DNA of 32,490 bases from Pelagophyceae sp. CCMP2097 (lineage: Eukaryota; Sar; Pelagophyceae): positions 39,775 through 72,264 of the forward strand of contig MU657244.1 of assembly GCA_026770575.1 (NCBI GenBank), given 5' to 3'. The translations under genes were made by a program, and so were the position numbers. This document shows positions 1-8,915 of the stretch, one piece after another. Each line of letters starts with the position of its first letter. Within the stretch, counting starts at the first letter, position 1. The notes below the pieces were generated by a model that was given only the letters and a program-made list of their open reading frames with translations, was not told the origin of the DNA and searched no databases.

Positions 1-339
1 ATGCAACGTCGGACGATTTTGTGGGGGAAGGCTTACGCGACGCGTGTCGTGGACGAGCAGGGCGTGGACGAGCAGAGTCAGACAAGGAGCCACAGGCTCT
101 AGTCTGGAGGGGTCTATAACAATTACAATTGAAGAATTCTCCGAGTCCGACTCGACTCGATGGTTGTCAAACTCTCAGACTCGGAGTCGTAAGCGTCACC
201 CAGGGTGTGTGTGTGTCTTTATTTGTGAACCGGGGACGTCGACCTAGGTGGATGCGAGGCGTCGAGCAGGAGAGGCGTACCAGCTGGTACGGTGATGGGT
301 GGATTATAAGCAAGCAACTCGACTTGCACCAACAACTTT
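1..339. other. intergenic, no gene seen
   Basis: I see no convincing coding region here. The short open frames show no family resemblance. A small tandem duplication (cgtggacgagcag twice) lies near positions 50-75, and a short TG-rich run is at about 205-218. If the unit at 340-509 is a promoter, as its position in the array suggests, a minus-strand gene should begin in this stretch, but no WD40 or F-box-like N-terminus can be read. Confidence 0.5.
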
Positions 340-509
340 CAAGGGGACGAATCGGGCGGACACAGAATATGAGCGAACCCTCCCTGGAAGGTCCAGTGCT
401 CCGTTGCCTGCTGCGGATCGTGAGACTGATACGCGCACGCACCTGACAATGAGAGGCCAGCGATGATCGACGGGAGACCCACCGACTGGAGTCTGAATCC
501 ACGCCATTA
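340..509 (-). repeat. WD40-array intergenic unit, copy A
   Basis: First of three related intergenic blocks (others at 1713-1891 and 3083-3230). Shared pieces read on the plus strand are gacgaatcgggcggacacag, then tgatacgcgcacgca, a tgac/tgag-rich stretch, gtctgaatccac, and finally cattaaattacgac, which contains the stop codon of the adjacent WD40 gene. In copy B the block lies between the 3' end of one WD40 gene and the 5' end of the next, so it should carry terminator and promoter functions. Here no gene follows it to the left. Confidence 0.7.
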
Positions 510-1619
510 AATTACGACAGGCCAGAGCTGCGCGGTCCTGTGCCGGCTCGACGTCAAGACGCGCTCGCCGTCGGGCGAGAACGCGCAGCTCAAGACGTGG
601 CCGCTGTGCCCCTCGAGCGTCGCCACCAGCGCGCCCGTCTCGGCGTCCCAGAGCCGCGTTTTGTAGTCGCTCGCCTCGCTCGCCGTCACGATGCGCTTGC
701 CGTCGGGCGAAAAGGCGCAGCTTGTGACGAAGTGGGTGTGCCCCTCGAGCGTCGTCAGCAGCGCGTCCGTCTCAGCGTCCCACACCCGCACCGTCTCGTC
801 GGTGCTCGACGTCACGACGCGCTTGCCGTCGGGCGACCACGCGCAGCTGTAGACGGAGCCGGTATGCCCCTCGAGCATCGTCTGCAGCGCGCCCGTCTCG
901 GCGTCCCAGAGCAGCGCCAAACTGCCGTAGCTCGTCGTCATGATACGCTTGCCGTCGGGCGAGAATGCGCAGCTCCGGACGCAGCCGACGTGCCCCTCGA
1001 GCGTGATCTGCAGCGCGCCCGTCTGCGCGTCGCAGATTCGCGCCGTCTCGTCGAAGCTCGCCGTCACGACGAGCGTGCCGTCGGGCGAGAACGCGCAGCT
1101 CCAGACAAAGTCGTGGTGCCCCTCGAGCGTCGTTAGCAGCGCGCCCGTCTCGGCGTCCCAGAGCCGCGCCGTCCCGTCGGCGCTCGCCGTCGCGATGCGC
1201 TTGCCGTCGGGCGAGAACGCGCAGTCGTTGACGCCGCTGGTGTGCCCTTCGAGCACGATCTGCAGCGCGCCCGTCTCGGCGTCCCAGAGCCGCGCCGTCC
1301 CGTCCTCGCTCGCAGTCACGATGCGCTTGCCGTCGGGCGAGAGCGCGCAGCTCCTGACGTCGCCGGTGTGCCCTTTAAGGATGGCCGTGCCCTTCAAGAT
1401 GCGGCCCTTCCACCGGTCCTCCAAGATGAGCCTGCGCACGGCCGGCGCCACGACTCGCCCGGCTCGAGCGATTCGTTTCGTCAATAAGAGCGCGTCGGGC
1501 GAGGCCGCCAGCCGCAGGATGAGCGCGAGGAGATCGCTCAGTTCAAACACGTCGAGGACCGACGTGGGCTCGACGGTGGGGCCCGCCTCGACGGCCCGCG
1601 GGGCCTCGTCGTCTTCCAT
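507..1619 (-). CDS. WD40-repeat protein with F-box-like N-terminal module (paralog 1)
   Basis: Intronless, about 370 residues, starting at the ATG MEDDEAPRAV. The frame stays open upstream to 1874, but that part is the shared intergenic repeat, so I chose the internal Met. Residues ~21-78 form a helical module (LLALILRLAAS, TKRIARAGRVVAPAVRRL) shared with four other genes here and spaced like an F-box; that label is inference. From residue ~84 there are seven ~42-residue WD40 blades with the core CAFSPDGKRIVTAS and TARLWDAETGAL, enough for one closed propeller. Blade 4 has a degenerate D strand (SLALLWDAE) and blade 6 a two-residue insertion. Probable role: protein-binding scaffold or ubiquitin-ligase substrate receptor. 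No catalytic domain is visible. Confidence 0.85.
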   Translation of the reverse strand: MEDDEAPRAVEAGPTVEPTSVLDVFELSDLLALILRLAASPDALLLTKRIARAGRVVAPAVRRLILEDRWKGRILKGTAILKGHTGDVRSCALSPDGKRIVTASEDGTARLWDAETGALQIVLEGHTSGVNDCAFSPDGKRIATASADGTARLWDAETGALLTTLEGHHDFVWSCAFSPDGTLVVTASFDETARICDAQTGALQITLEGHVGCVRSCAFSPDGKRIMTTSYGSLALLWDAETGALQTMLEGHTGSVYSCAWSPDGKRVVTSSTDETVRVWDAETDALLTTLEGHTHFVTSCAFSPDGKRIVTASEASDYKTRLWDAETGALVATLEGHSGHVLSCAFSPDGERVLTSSRHRTAQLWPVVI

Positions 1620-1712
1620 GGTCACCCAGCCGCGGGCTACAGCACGGGCCTCGGCGCGCGCGCGGCAGCTCCTCTGCGACCAAGTACGATCGAGGATTTT
1701 CTGTTCGCGGAC

Positions 1713-1891
1713 GAATCGGGCGGACACAGAATTGGCGAACCTCCATGGAGGTCCAATGTTCCGCGGATTGCGAGGCTGATACGCGCACGCATCGTACAAC
1801 ATGACCTGACGATGAGAGGCCGGCGAGGAACGACTGGAGATCCCACCGGCTCTGCCAGTGGAGTCTGAATCCACTTCATTAAATTACGACA
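1713..1891 (-). repeat. WD40-array intergenic unit, copy B (promoter/3' flank)
   Basis: Second copy of the array intergenic block. It separates WD40 paralog 2 (stop at 1879) from paralog 1 (ATG at 1619), both transcribed leftwards. It carries the same gacgaatcgggcggacacag block as copy A, the string atcgtacaacatgacctg shared with copy C, and the cattaaattacgac stop-codon segment. Conservation of non-coding sequence between tandem genes fits duplication of a whole gene-plus-promoter unit. Confidence 0.75.
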
Positions 1892-2973
1892 TCCCAGAGC
1901 CGCGCCGTCTTGTCCTCGCTCGTTGTCAAAACGCGCGTGCCGTCGGGCGAGAATGCGCAGCTCCTGATGATGCGGGTGTGTCCCTTGAGCGTCCTCAACA
2001 GCGTGCCCGTCTCGGCGTCCCACAGCCGCACCGTCTTATCCTTGCTTCCCGTCAGGATGCGCGTGCCGTCGGGCGAGAACGCGCAGCTGTAAACTTCGGC
2101 GGTGTGCCCCTCGAGCGCCTTCAGCGGCGCGCCCGTCGCGGTGTCCCAGAGCCGCGCCGTCTTGTCCACACTTGCCGTCACGATGCGCTCGCCGCCGGGC
2201 GAAAACGCGCAGAAGAAAACTTCGCCGGTGTGCTCCTCGAGCGACTGTAGCAGCGCGCCCGTCCGGGCGTCCCAGAGCCGCGCCGTCCTGTCGGCGCTCG
2301 ACGTTGCGATGCATGTGCCGTCGGGCGAGAACGCGCAGCTCGTGAGGTAGTCGTCGTGCCCTATGAGCCTCGTCAGCAGCGCGCCCGTCTTGACGTCCCA
2401 GACCCGCGCTGACTCGTCGAAGCACGCCGTCACGAGGCGCTTGCTGTCGGGCGAGAACGCGCAGCTCGTGATGGCGTCGCGGTGCCCAAGTGTCACCAGC
2501 ACCGCACCCGTCGCGGCGTCCCGGACCTTCGCCTCCCCGTCGAGGCACGTCGTCACGAGGCGCCTGCCGTCAGGCGAGAACGCGCAGCTCAAGACGCGGC
2601 CGGTGTGCCCCTTGAGCGTCATATGCAGCGCGCCCGTCTCGGCGTCCCAGAGCCGGACCGTCTTGTCGTTGCTCGCCGTCACGATGCGCTTGCCGTCGGG
2701 CGAGAACGCGCAGCCCGCGACGGCGCTGGTGTGCCCCTTGAGGATTGCGGTGCCCTTCAAGATGCGGTCCTTCCAGAAGAGCCTGCGCAGGGCCGGGGCC
2801 AACGCCCGCGCACCCCGAGCGACTTGCTTCGTGACGAAGAGCGCGTTAGGCGAGGCAGCCAGCCGCAGGATGCGCGTGGCCGCGTCGCTCTGCAACAGGG
2901 CGAGGACCGGCGCGGGGTCGCCGGCGGGGCGGCGCGCCTTGACGACGGGGCGCGCCTTGACGGCTCGCGGCAT
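1879..2973 (-). CDS. WD40-repeat protein with F-box-like N-terminal module (paralog 2)
   Basis: Intronless, about 364 residues; the start MPRAVKARPV has a favourable ACCACCATG context. The N-terminal module (ATRILRLAASPNALFVTK, LAPALRRLFWKDRILKG) matches paralog 1. Seven WD40 blades follow, from HTSAVAGCAFSPDG to the terminal TARLWDVVI. Blade 2 has KVRDAATGA in place of RLWDAETGA. The last residues and stop share DNA sequence with paralog 1, and the genes are head-to-tail, so they are tandem duplicates. Differences between blades cluster just after the GH dipeptide (HTGRVLS, HRDAITS, HDDYLTS, HTRIIRS), while the strand cores hardly change. The ligand is unknown. Confidence 0.85.
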   Translation of the reverse strand: MPRAVKARPVVKARRPAGDPAPVLALLQSDAATRILRLAASPNALFVTKQVARGARALAPALRRLFWKDRILKGTAILKGHTSAVAGCAFSPDGKRIVTASNDKTVRLWDAETGALHMTLKGHTGRVLSCAFSPDGRRLVTTCLDGEAKVRDAATGAVLVTLGHRDAITSCAFSPDSKRLVTACFDESARVWDVKTGALLTRLIGHDDYLTSCAFSPDGTCIATSSADRTARLWDARTGALLQSLEEHTGEVFFCAFSPGGERIVTASVDKTARLWDTATGAPLKALEGHTAEVYSCAFSPDGTRILTGSKDKTVRLWDAETGTLLRTLKGHTRIIRSCAFSPDGTRVLTTSEDKTARLWDVVI

Positions 2974-3082
2974 GGTGGTCACGCGGGCTACAGCATGGAC
3001 CTCGACGCGCGCGCGGGCAGCTCCTCGGCGAAGCCGCGGAAGCGCGCAACGATCTTGGACTCGATTTTCAAATATTATCAGG

Positions 3083-3230
3083 CGGACGAAGCGGGCGGAC
3101 ACATACTGTTTGCGCCACTCCAGTCTCCGTCGGCTGCTGCGCATCGCGAGGCTGGAACGCGCATCGTACAACATGACCTGGCAATGAGATTCCGGCGACG
3201 ATCGAGAGAAGATTAGATTACGACGTTCCA
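3083..3230 (-). repeat. WD40-array intergenic unit, copy C
   Basis: Third, most diverged copy. It contains gacgaagcgggcggacacat, atcgtacaacatgacctg and an attacgac end. It lies upstream of WD40 paralog 2 (ATG at 2973), where a promoter is expected. Its right end runs into a truncated 3' tail of another WD40 gene, which marks the right edge of the array. Confidence 0.65.
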
Positions 3231-3281
3231 GAGCCGCCCCGAGTCGCCGCTCCGTCAAGACGCGCGCGCAGTCGGTCTACC
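3216..3281 (-). pseudogene. relic of a third tandem WD40 gene (3' tail only)
   Basis: On the plus strand, attacgacgttccagagccgc followed by a tcaagacgcgcg stretch aligns with the 3' ends of paralogs 1 and 2 (attacgacatcccagagccgc in paralog 2). On the minus strand it reads VLT-ERRLGAALERRNLI, a decayed counterpart of VLTTSEDKTARLWDVVI. Only about 20 codons remain; the rest of the gene is gone and unrelated sequence follows. It shows the array once extended rightwards. Confidence 0.6.
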
Positions 3282-3489
3282 GCAAGACGCAATTTCAACC
3301 ATCTACTATGAGGCGAACTCATCCTTTGACCTTACACTGCTGCGTCGGATTTGTTCCCCCCCCCCCGTCGCCAAAGTTTCGGGGCTCAAGCTTGACGAGA
3401 GCGGTAAGCATCTATCTCGAGCCGCGGCCCGGCCTCCGCGGCGGCTGTCGGCTGCGTCGGCCCCGGGTGCTCCGCGGGCCGTACAGGCC

Positions 3490-6400
3490 ATGCAGCGCCG
3501 CCCGGCATATCGCGCGGCGGCCGCCGCACTGCGGGCGCCGGGCGCACTGCGGCTGCCGACCCACCAAGCCAAGCGCGACGCGACGGGCCGCGCCGACGGT
3601 CCGGCGAATGCCGCGTCGCCGCGCCTCCCGCAATCGGTCGGCAGCGCCGCGTCGGTGGCGCTGCCGGCGCCGGCCAGGCCCGCGCCGCCGGCAACGACTT
3701 TCCCCGGCCGCACGGTCACCGCGAGACCGGCGTGGCAACCCGTGACGGAGTACTTCGTCCGCAACTTACCTCCCGGCACGGAGACGGAGGCTGTGCGGCA
3801 ACTCTTTACGCCTCATTGCCACGTTCGTTCAGCGCGCATCCCTTTAGATCCGGTTACTAAAATGCCGAGGTCGATTGGTTTTGTCACGTGCGTCGTCCAA
3901 GACGCTCTAGTCGTGCGCGACGCCGTCCACGGTTCTGTTGTAAACGGCCGGATGTTGGAAGTGGAGCTCGCGAATGTGAACCCGAATAAAGATCCTATGA
4001 AGTGTCCGCCCGAAGACGCGCGGCCGCCGCCGCCGGGCGTCGGGCCGCCCCCGGAATCGAGGCCGCCTGGCGGTCAGCGTTCTCCGGGGCGAACGGCGGC
4101 GCCGGCGGCGCTGCAGAGGCAAGAACGGATCATCAACAGCGACGTTTCCGAGCTCCTTCAGCTCTTCGAGACTCAAGGAAGCGATTTTGACTACGTCAAC
4201 ACCGTCACCGCGCTCCACCGTGAAACGCCGCGCCGAAACGCACGCAAACCGAAACAGCAGAGCCGGCGATTTGAATGCAGAGGCCCTCTCCACCTACGCC
4301 GGGGCGCGCCCCGCGGCCGCCGGAAGCTGCGGCGCACCGGGCCCGTTGTAGGCCTCGGCGTGCTTTCTCGGAATTTCCGTAAGAGTGACCGCGCGGTGCT
4401 GCAACGCCTTGTGGACCGGGCGACTTATTCTGTGGTCACGGACGCGAGGAAGTGGGACAGCCGAGGCACTGTCAAGACCAGCGTCTCGCACGGGCCCACC
4501 GCGGAGATACCACGGGGCCCGAGATGCGTTGGAGAGAGGACTCTGGGGCCCGACGTACCGGGAGGGCCCGAGGTTTCCGAGGGGGACAAATGCAACGCTC
4601 TCACTGCCGGTCATCTTCGGAGGGGCTCCCCCGCGGCGGCGCACGCCCATCTCTGACTGCGCAGGCGAACGTGTGCTGGGCGCTGGCAAAGTTCCAGACG
4701 CGCAAAGCGGCGCCATTCAGACCCGGAAACCGAAAGCAGCCGAGGGCCTCGAAACGCGGCGTCGTCCGCGGCCCGCCCTTCTTGCCGGGGCCGCCGCCGG
4801 GAGCCTTTTCGGCGCGGAACAACGTTTGATCGCAGGTATGGCCTGGGCATGGACGCGTCTGCGTTTTTCGACGCTGTGGTGATAGACGCGCCCTCCAAAC
4901 TCGTCGCCTATGACGCTCGAGCGCTTTCGAACTTAGTGTGGTCCTTTGCGACCGCGGGCCACGCGGCCCCGCAGCTCTTCGAGGCCGCCGCGGCGGAAGC
5001 GGCGAAGAAAATGGGCACGTTCAATGCCCAAGACGTATCAAACACCGTCTGGGCCTTTGCAAAGGCGGGCGTCGAGGCGCCGTTGCTCTGGGAGGCCGTG
5101 GCCCGCGAGGCCCCGAAGATGTTGAATTCGTTCAACGCTCAAAACCTGTCCAACACGGCGAATGGCCCGCGTCTGCCGCAGAAGCCGACGTCTCGAGTAT
5201 TGGCCATGGGTCTCGTGTCCGCGGGAGACGCAACACGAGTCCGCGTGAGGCGCGACATATAGGCGTGGTCTTTTGCGACGGCGGGCATCGGGGGGGCGCA
5301 CCAGGCGCTGTTTGATGCGATGGCGGCGAAAGCGCCTCGTCGTCTCGGAACGTTCAAAGCGCTCGAGGTCGCCAACTTCGTCTGGGCGTTCGCAAAGGCC
5401 GGCGTTTCAGCCCCGAAGCTCTTCGAATCCGTGGCGGCGATGGCGGCGAAGAAGCTGGCGCTGTACGATGCTCAAAATTTGACCAACATGGTGCCGCTTG
5501 CGTCCCTCATTTTCGGGCCCCCGTTTCGCGGATTTCGAAGACGCCGAAAACGATTTCGTCGACGGAGACGCCGAGAGGGCCTCGAAGACGGCCCGAGGAC
5601 GGACCCGAGACGGACCCGTCTCCCATGCGGTCCCACGACCCTCGGTGGGCAGGAGACCCTTTCCTGTCCGAGGACGGACCCGTGGTCAGTCAAAGGGCGG
5701 CCCCGAGAGCCGACCGGGGTCCAAAGACGGGGCAGTCCCCGAGGAGGCGGTCCTCGTCTGCTCCCTCGGCGATCCGACGACGGCCCCTCTACGGACTCGG
5801 CGAGAGTCTGGGTCCACGTCGGTCTCATCGGGTGGCGACGGTAGGCCTGGGCGTACGCGACGCTCGGGGTGGGCGCCCCGGCGCTCTTTGAGGCGGTGGC
5901 TTTGGAGTCTGTTTACAAAATTGCAACTTTTGACGCTCAAGCTCTCTCAAACACCGCCTGGGCGTTCGCATCGGCGGACTTGGAGGCCCCGATGCTGTTT
6001 GAAGCGCTGGCCATCGAATCGACGGCCAAGGCACGAACGTTCCACCCCCACAACCTCGCGAGTACCGTCTGGGCCTTCGCCACCGCCGGCGTCGACGCGC
6101 CGGCGCTGTTCGACGCTCTCGCGTTGGAGGCGAAGAAGCAGCTGCCGAAGTTTACGGCGCAGGACTTGGCGAATACGGCCTGGGCCTTTGGGCACGCGGG
6201 TGCGTGGCCCGCCCGCACTTGCGCATTGAAGACGCCTTTGCAGGCGTCGAGGCGCCGGCGCTGTTCAAAGCCATGGCCTCTGTCTCGACGAAGCGAATTT
6301 CGGCCTTCAAACCGCAAAACCTGTCCGACATTTGCTGGGCCTACGCGACCGCAGACGTGGAGGCGCGTCGAGGACTGTGGCAGAGCTCGGAGCGCCGGGT

Positions 6401-7799
6401 TTGGGAGCGTGGAGAGAAAAGCGCCCTCCGAAGAGGCCTGGGACCCCCGAAGAGTTTGGGAAGATGCCGAAACGAGTGCGGTCGTGATGAACAGGCTCCC
6501 GCGCTCTTCGAGGCCGTCGCGGTCGAGGCCGCTGCGCGCATCGACACCTTCGACGCCGCGTCCCTCGCCAACGCGAAACGCCGCGCCGAAAGGCGGTCGA
6601 ACCGGCAGGGAGTGACAAAAGTGAACAGGCGGGGCGGGACAAGAGTCGGGGCGCAGAGATACAAAAGTCCACGTCCGCCAGAGACTCGGCCATTTGAAGC
6701 AGGCCCTTTGGGTTTGGAGCCTTCCGAGTTTTAAGCAGACGTCGCCGCCAGAGGCTTCGCAGAGGTCACCCTTCGGTCCCGCAAATTTTCCGTTCCGCAA
6801 ATTTCCCGGTCATCTTGATGGAGACGACCTTCGGTCCCTTTCGACGGTGGACGGTGGAAGGTGCGGCAGCGTTCTTTGCGTAGGTCGTCTGGGCTTATGC
6901 GAAAGCGGGCGTCTCGGCGCCGGCGCTCTTCGATGCGGCGGCTTTGGAGGCTGGGCTGCGGCTCGCGACGTTCTCGCCCTTGGAACTGGCCACCGTCTCT
7001 TGGGCCTATGCAGAAGCTGGCCACACGGCTCCCGCGCTCTTCGAGGCTCTTGCGGTCGAGGCGCGGGACAAGCTCGGCGAGACAAAACCGCAACCTTTAG
7101 CCATTATACTTTGGGCCTTTGCATCGTCAAAGGTCGCCGACAACCCCGCGGCGCGAATGCTCTTCGAGGCCGCCGCAGAACACGCGCCTCGGCACACACA
7201 CGCCTTTAGACCACAAGCTTTAGCAAATACCGCCTGGGCCTTTGCGACGGCGGACGTTGAAGCGCCGGCGTTCTATCAAGCTGTCGCCTTGCTCGCTCCT
7301 GCGAAGATTGATTCGCATCGAGGCAGCGTCTCGACTCGTGGAAACGGCGTCTTTGGATTCAGGCCAAGTCGAGAGAAAATCCGAGAAAAGTGGCTCATTT
7401 GAAAGACGACCCGCAGGTCCCACTGTGCACCGTCTGTACATCACTGTGCACCGTCTGTACATTTTCCGTCTGCAAGGCATGTGTAGGTTCCGCCCGAAAG
7501 CGCTCGCCAACACCGTCTGGGCCCTCGCCAAGGCGCGCGTTGCCGCGCCGGCACTCTTCGAGGCCGCGGCTGCCGAGGCCGCCAAGAATATGGCCGCCTT
7601 CACGCCGCAGGACCTCGCCCACCTGGTGTGGGCATTCTCTGAAGCGGGATTCGCCGCGCCGGAACTGTTCGCGGCCGTGGCCGCCGAAGCGGCGAGAAAA
7701 AAGAAAAGGTTCCAAGGTTCTGACCGTGCGACGCTCCTCGCCGCCTTTGCAAAGGCCGGCGCCGCCGCGCCGGACCTCAGCGCCGGTGAGGCCGGATGA
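3490..7799 (+). CDS. RRM plus OPR/FASTK-like helical-repeat RNA-binding protein (nine exons)
   Basis: Proposed exons: 3490-4470, 4665-4690, 4836-5157, 5263-5490, 5845-6199, 6244-6362, 6495-6572, 6884-7314, 7487-7799. All joins keep frame and give 950 residues. Residues 1-~80 are Arg/Ala-rich, resembling an organelle presequence. Residues ~88-165 are an RRM with RNP2 YFVRNLP and an RNP1-like SIGFVTCV. From ~215 there is a helical lead-in (SELLQLFETQ, FDYVNTVTALHR), then about 17 repeats with the core LANTVWAFAKAGVEAPALFEAVA. Such repeats, common in algal organelle RNA factors, bind RNA. No C-terminal RAP domain is seen. Four introns appear to start with GC. The likely role is organellar RNA processing or translation (inference). 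Whether 4210-4380 is fully exonic is uncertain. Confidence 0.75.
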
Positions 7800-8015
7800 C
7801 GGAGCCGCTTACGTGTAGCAAGTCGTCATGGATCTCCGAAAATGTCTCAACCCTCGCCAGGAGCAGGGACGTGGGCTTTGCCCTTTTTTCACCAAAGGTG
7901 TGCCCTGCGTTTGGCCAACCGTCAGGCTTTTGGCCGACCCCTATACCCGCGGGTCTGGCCGTGGCTCGAACCCGACCTCGAAGAAGACGGGTTTGGTCGA
8001 CAAACTCGCGACCCT
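7800..8015. other. spacer after the RRM-helical-repeat gene
   Basis: Non-coding stretch between the stop of the RRM-repeat gene and the hAT element. I see no gene. The segment ggtcgacaaa near 7995 resembles part of the transposon terminal repeat just to its right, so some of it may be older transposon debris. Confidence 0.4.
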
Positions 8016-8041
8016 TTGGGTGCAGGGTCGACAAAGGGTCT

Positions 8042-8190
8042 TTGGGTCCGGGCCCGGGTCTTTGAAAATCCCAGGACCCGGACCCGGACCCGCCACGGCG
8101 AGGCCGGACCCGGACCCGGACCCGCAATAACCCGGACCCGGACCCGAGGCTGATTGCCGAGACCCGGACCCGAACCCGGACCCGCGTCGC
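8042..8190. repeat. left subterminal GGACCC hexamer array
   Basis: Imperfect tandem copies of ggaccc, with a few gggtcc copies near the terminal repeat. It lies just inside the left inverted repeat of the hAT element and mirrors the array at the other end, so a subterminal function is more likely than a chance microsatellite. Confidence 0.75.
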
Positions 8191-8233
8191 TAAAACTAAA
8201 GGCTTAAATAAATCCTTTTAAAAGGGGTTTTCA

Positions 8234-8632
8234 TCAGTCTTCAAAATCGGGATTGGCGGCGTCGAAGGCGCCTGCGACGTCTCGGAACTTGAGGAAGTAG
8301 CGGTCCTTGATCTTGCCCTTGATCTTGTCGAAGAGCCAGTCGTGGTTCTTGTTGCACTTAACCATCATCGAGGCAATCTTGGCGCCGAGTTTTTTGCGGA
8401 GGGGCGAGGCGTACATGCCCGCGGTCGAGAAGGAGCGCTCCGACACGGCCTCCGTCCCCTGGTCGGCGAAGATGCGCTGCGCCATGATCAGGTGGACCGG
8501 GAGCTGGAAGCGGTGCTGCGAGTAGAAGAGGAGCGGCGAGAGTGCAGCAGCGCCTCGAGCTACCGGCGGCGGCGGTCGATGCGCTGCGCGCTCTCGGCCT
8601 GCTTTATAGTCCCAACACACAACACCCGCCAT
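8234..8632 (-). pseudogene. hAT transposase C-terminal dimerisation domain fragment
   Basis: A ~130-residue frame whose middle matches the hAT C-terminal dimerisation region: PVHLIMAQRIFADQGTE, then the diagnostic SERSFSTAGM, ASPLRKKLGAKIASMMV and CNKNHDWLF. Known members have the pattern SERxFS...R..L.......N. The zinc-finger and DDE-type catalytic parts are absent, and the upstream sequence is low-complexity, so this is a 5'-truncated transposase. The stop is at 8234. The frame itself is intact, which suggests either recent decay or retention of the dimerisation segment. Confidence 0.75.
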
Positions 8633-8717
8633 TACGACCCCATCTGCACTGGACGTGAGGGCAGTCCAGTGTGAGGGCGCTACTAGCAGGCGCGCGCCTC
8701 GAGGCGTCCTATATCAG

Positions 8718-8888
8718 ACCGGACCCGGACCCGGACCCAGACCCGACCTCGAGGCAGCCGGACCCGGACCCGGACCCGGAATCGGGTCCGCCAGACCCGG
8801 ACCCGGACCCGACCGTCGGGTCCGCGGCATCGGCCGGACCCGGACCCGGACCCGACCCCGAAAAAGGCGCGGGTCCGGGTCGGACCCG
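8718..8888. repeat. right subterminal GGACCC hexamer array
   Basis: About 170 bp of ggaccc repeats with interspersed gggtcc copies, ending at the right inverted repeat of the hAT element. It also produces long spurious open frames rich in Pro/Asp or Gly/Ser, which I do not annotate as genes. Confidence 0.75.
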
Positions 8889-8915
8889 GACCCTTTGTCG
8901 ACCCAAATTGGGTGC

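Larger units (their letters stand above)
8024..8907 (-). mobile_element. deleted hAT-superfamily DNA transposon
   Basis: A perfect 16-bp inverted repeat, gggtcgacaaagggtc at 8025-8040 and its complement at 8889-8904, bounds the element. Directly outside lies a perfect 8-bp direct repeat, TTGGGTGC, at 8016-8023 and 8908-8915. An 8-bp target-site duplication is the hallmark of hAT elements, and the interior holds the C-terminal part of a hAT transposase on the minus strand. Between the terminal repeats and that fragment are dense GGACCC/GGGTCC hexamers on both sides, like the subterminal transposase-binding repeats of other hAT elements. At about 0.88 kb it lacks most of the transposase and should be non-autonomous. 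Exact ends are uncertain by 1-3 bp. Confidence 0.8.

Noticed and set aside
1620..1874. Upstream in-frame extension of WD40 paralog 1 (and similarly 2974-3258 for paralog 2)
   Set aside because: The extension is translated from the shared intergenic repeat and even from a relic gene tail; the Mets at 1619 and 2973 begin the conserved protein part.
540..3187. Long plus-strand open frames running opposite the WD40 genes at 540-3187
   Set aside because: They are mirror frames of the repeated blades; the repetitive composition keeps them open. No family resemblance, and the minus-strand blades explain the conservation.
8042..8888. GGACCC arrays as a telomere, a coding Pro/Asp-rich protein or a CRISPR array
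   Set aside because: The hexamers are irregular, occur in both orientations, and sit symmetrically inside transposon inverted repeats. There are no spacers and no terminal position.
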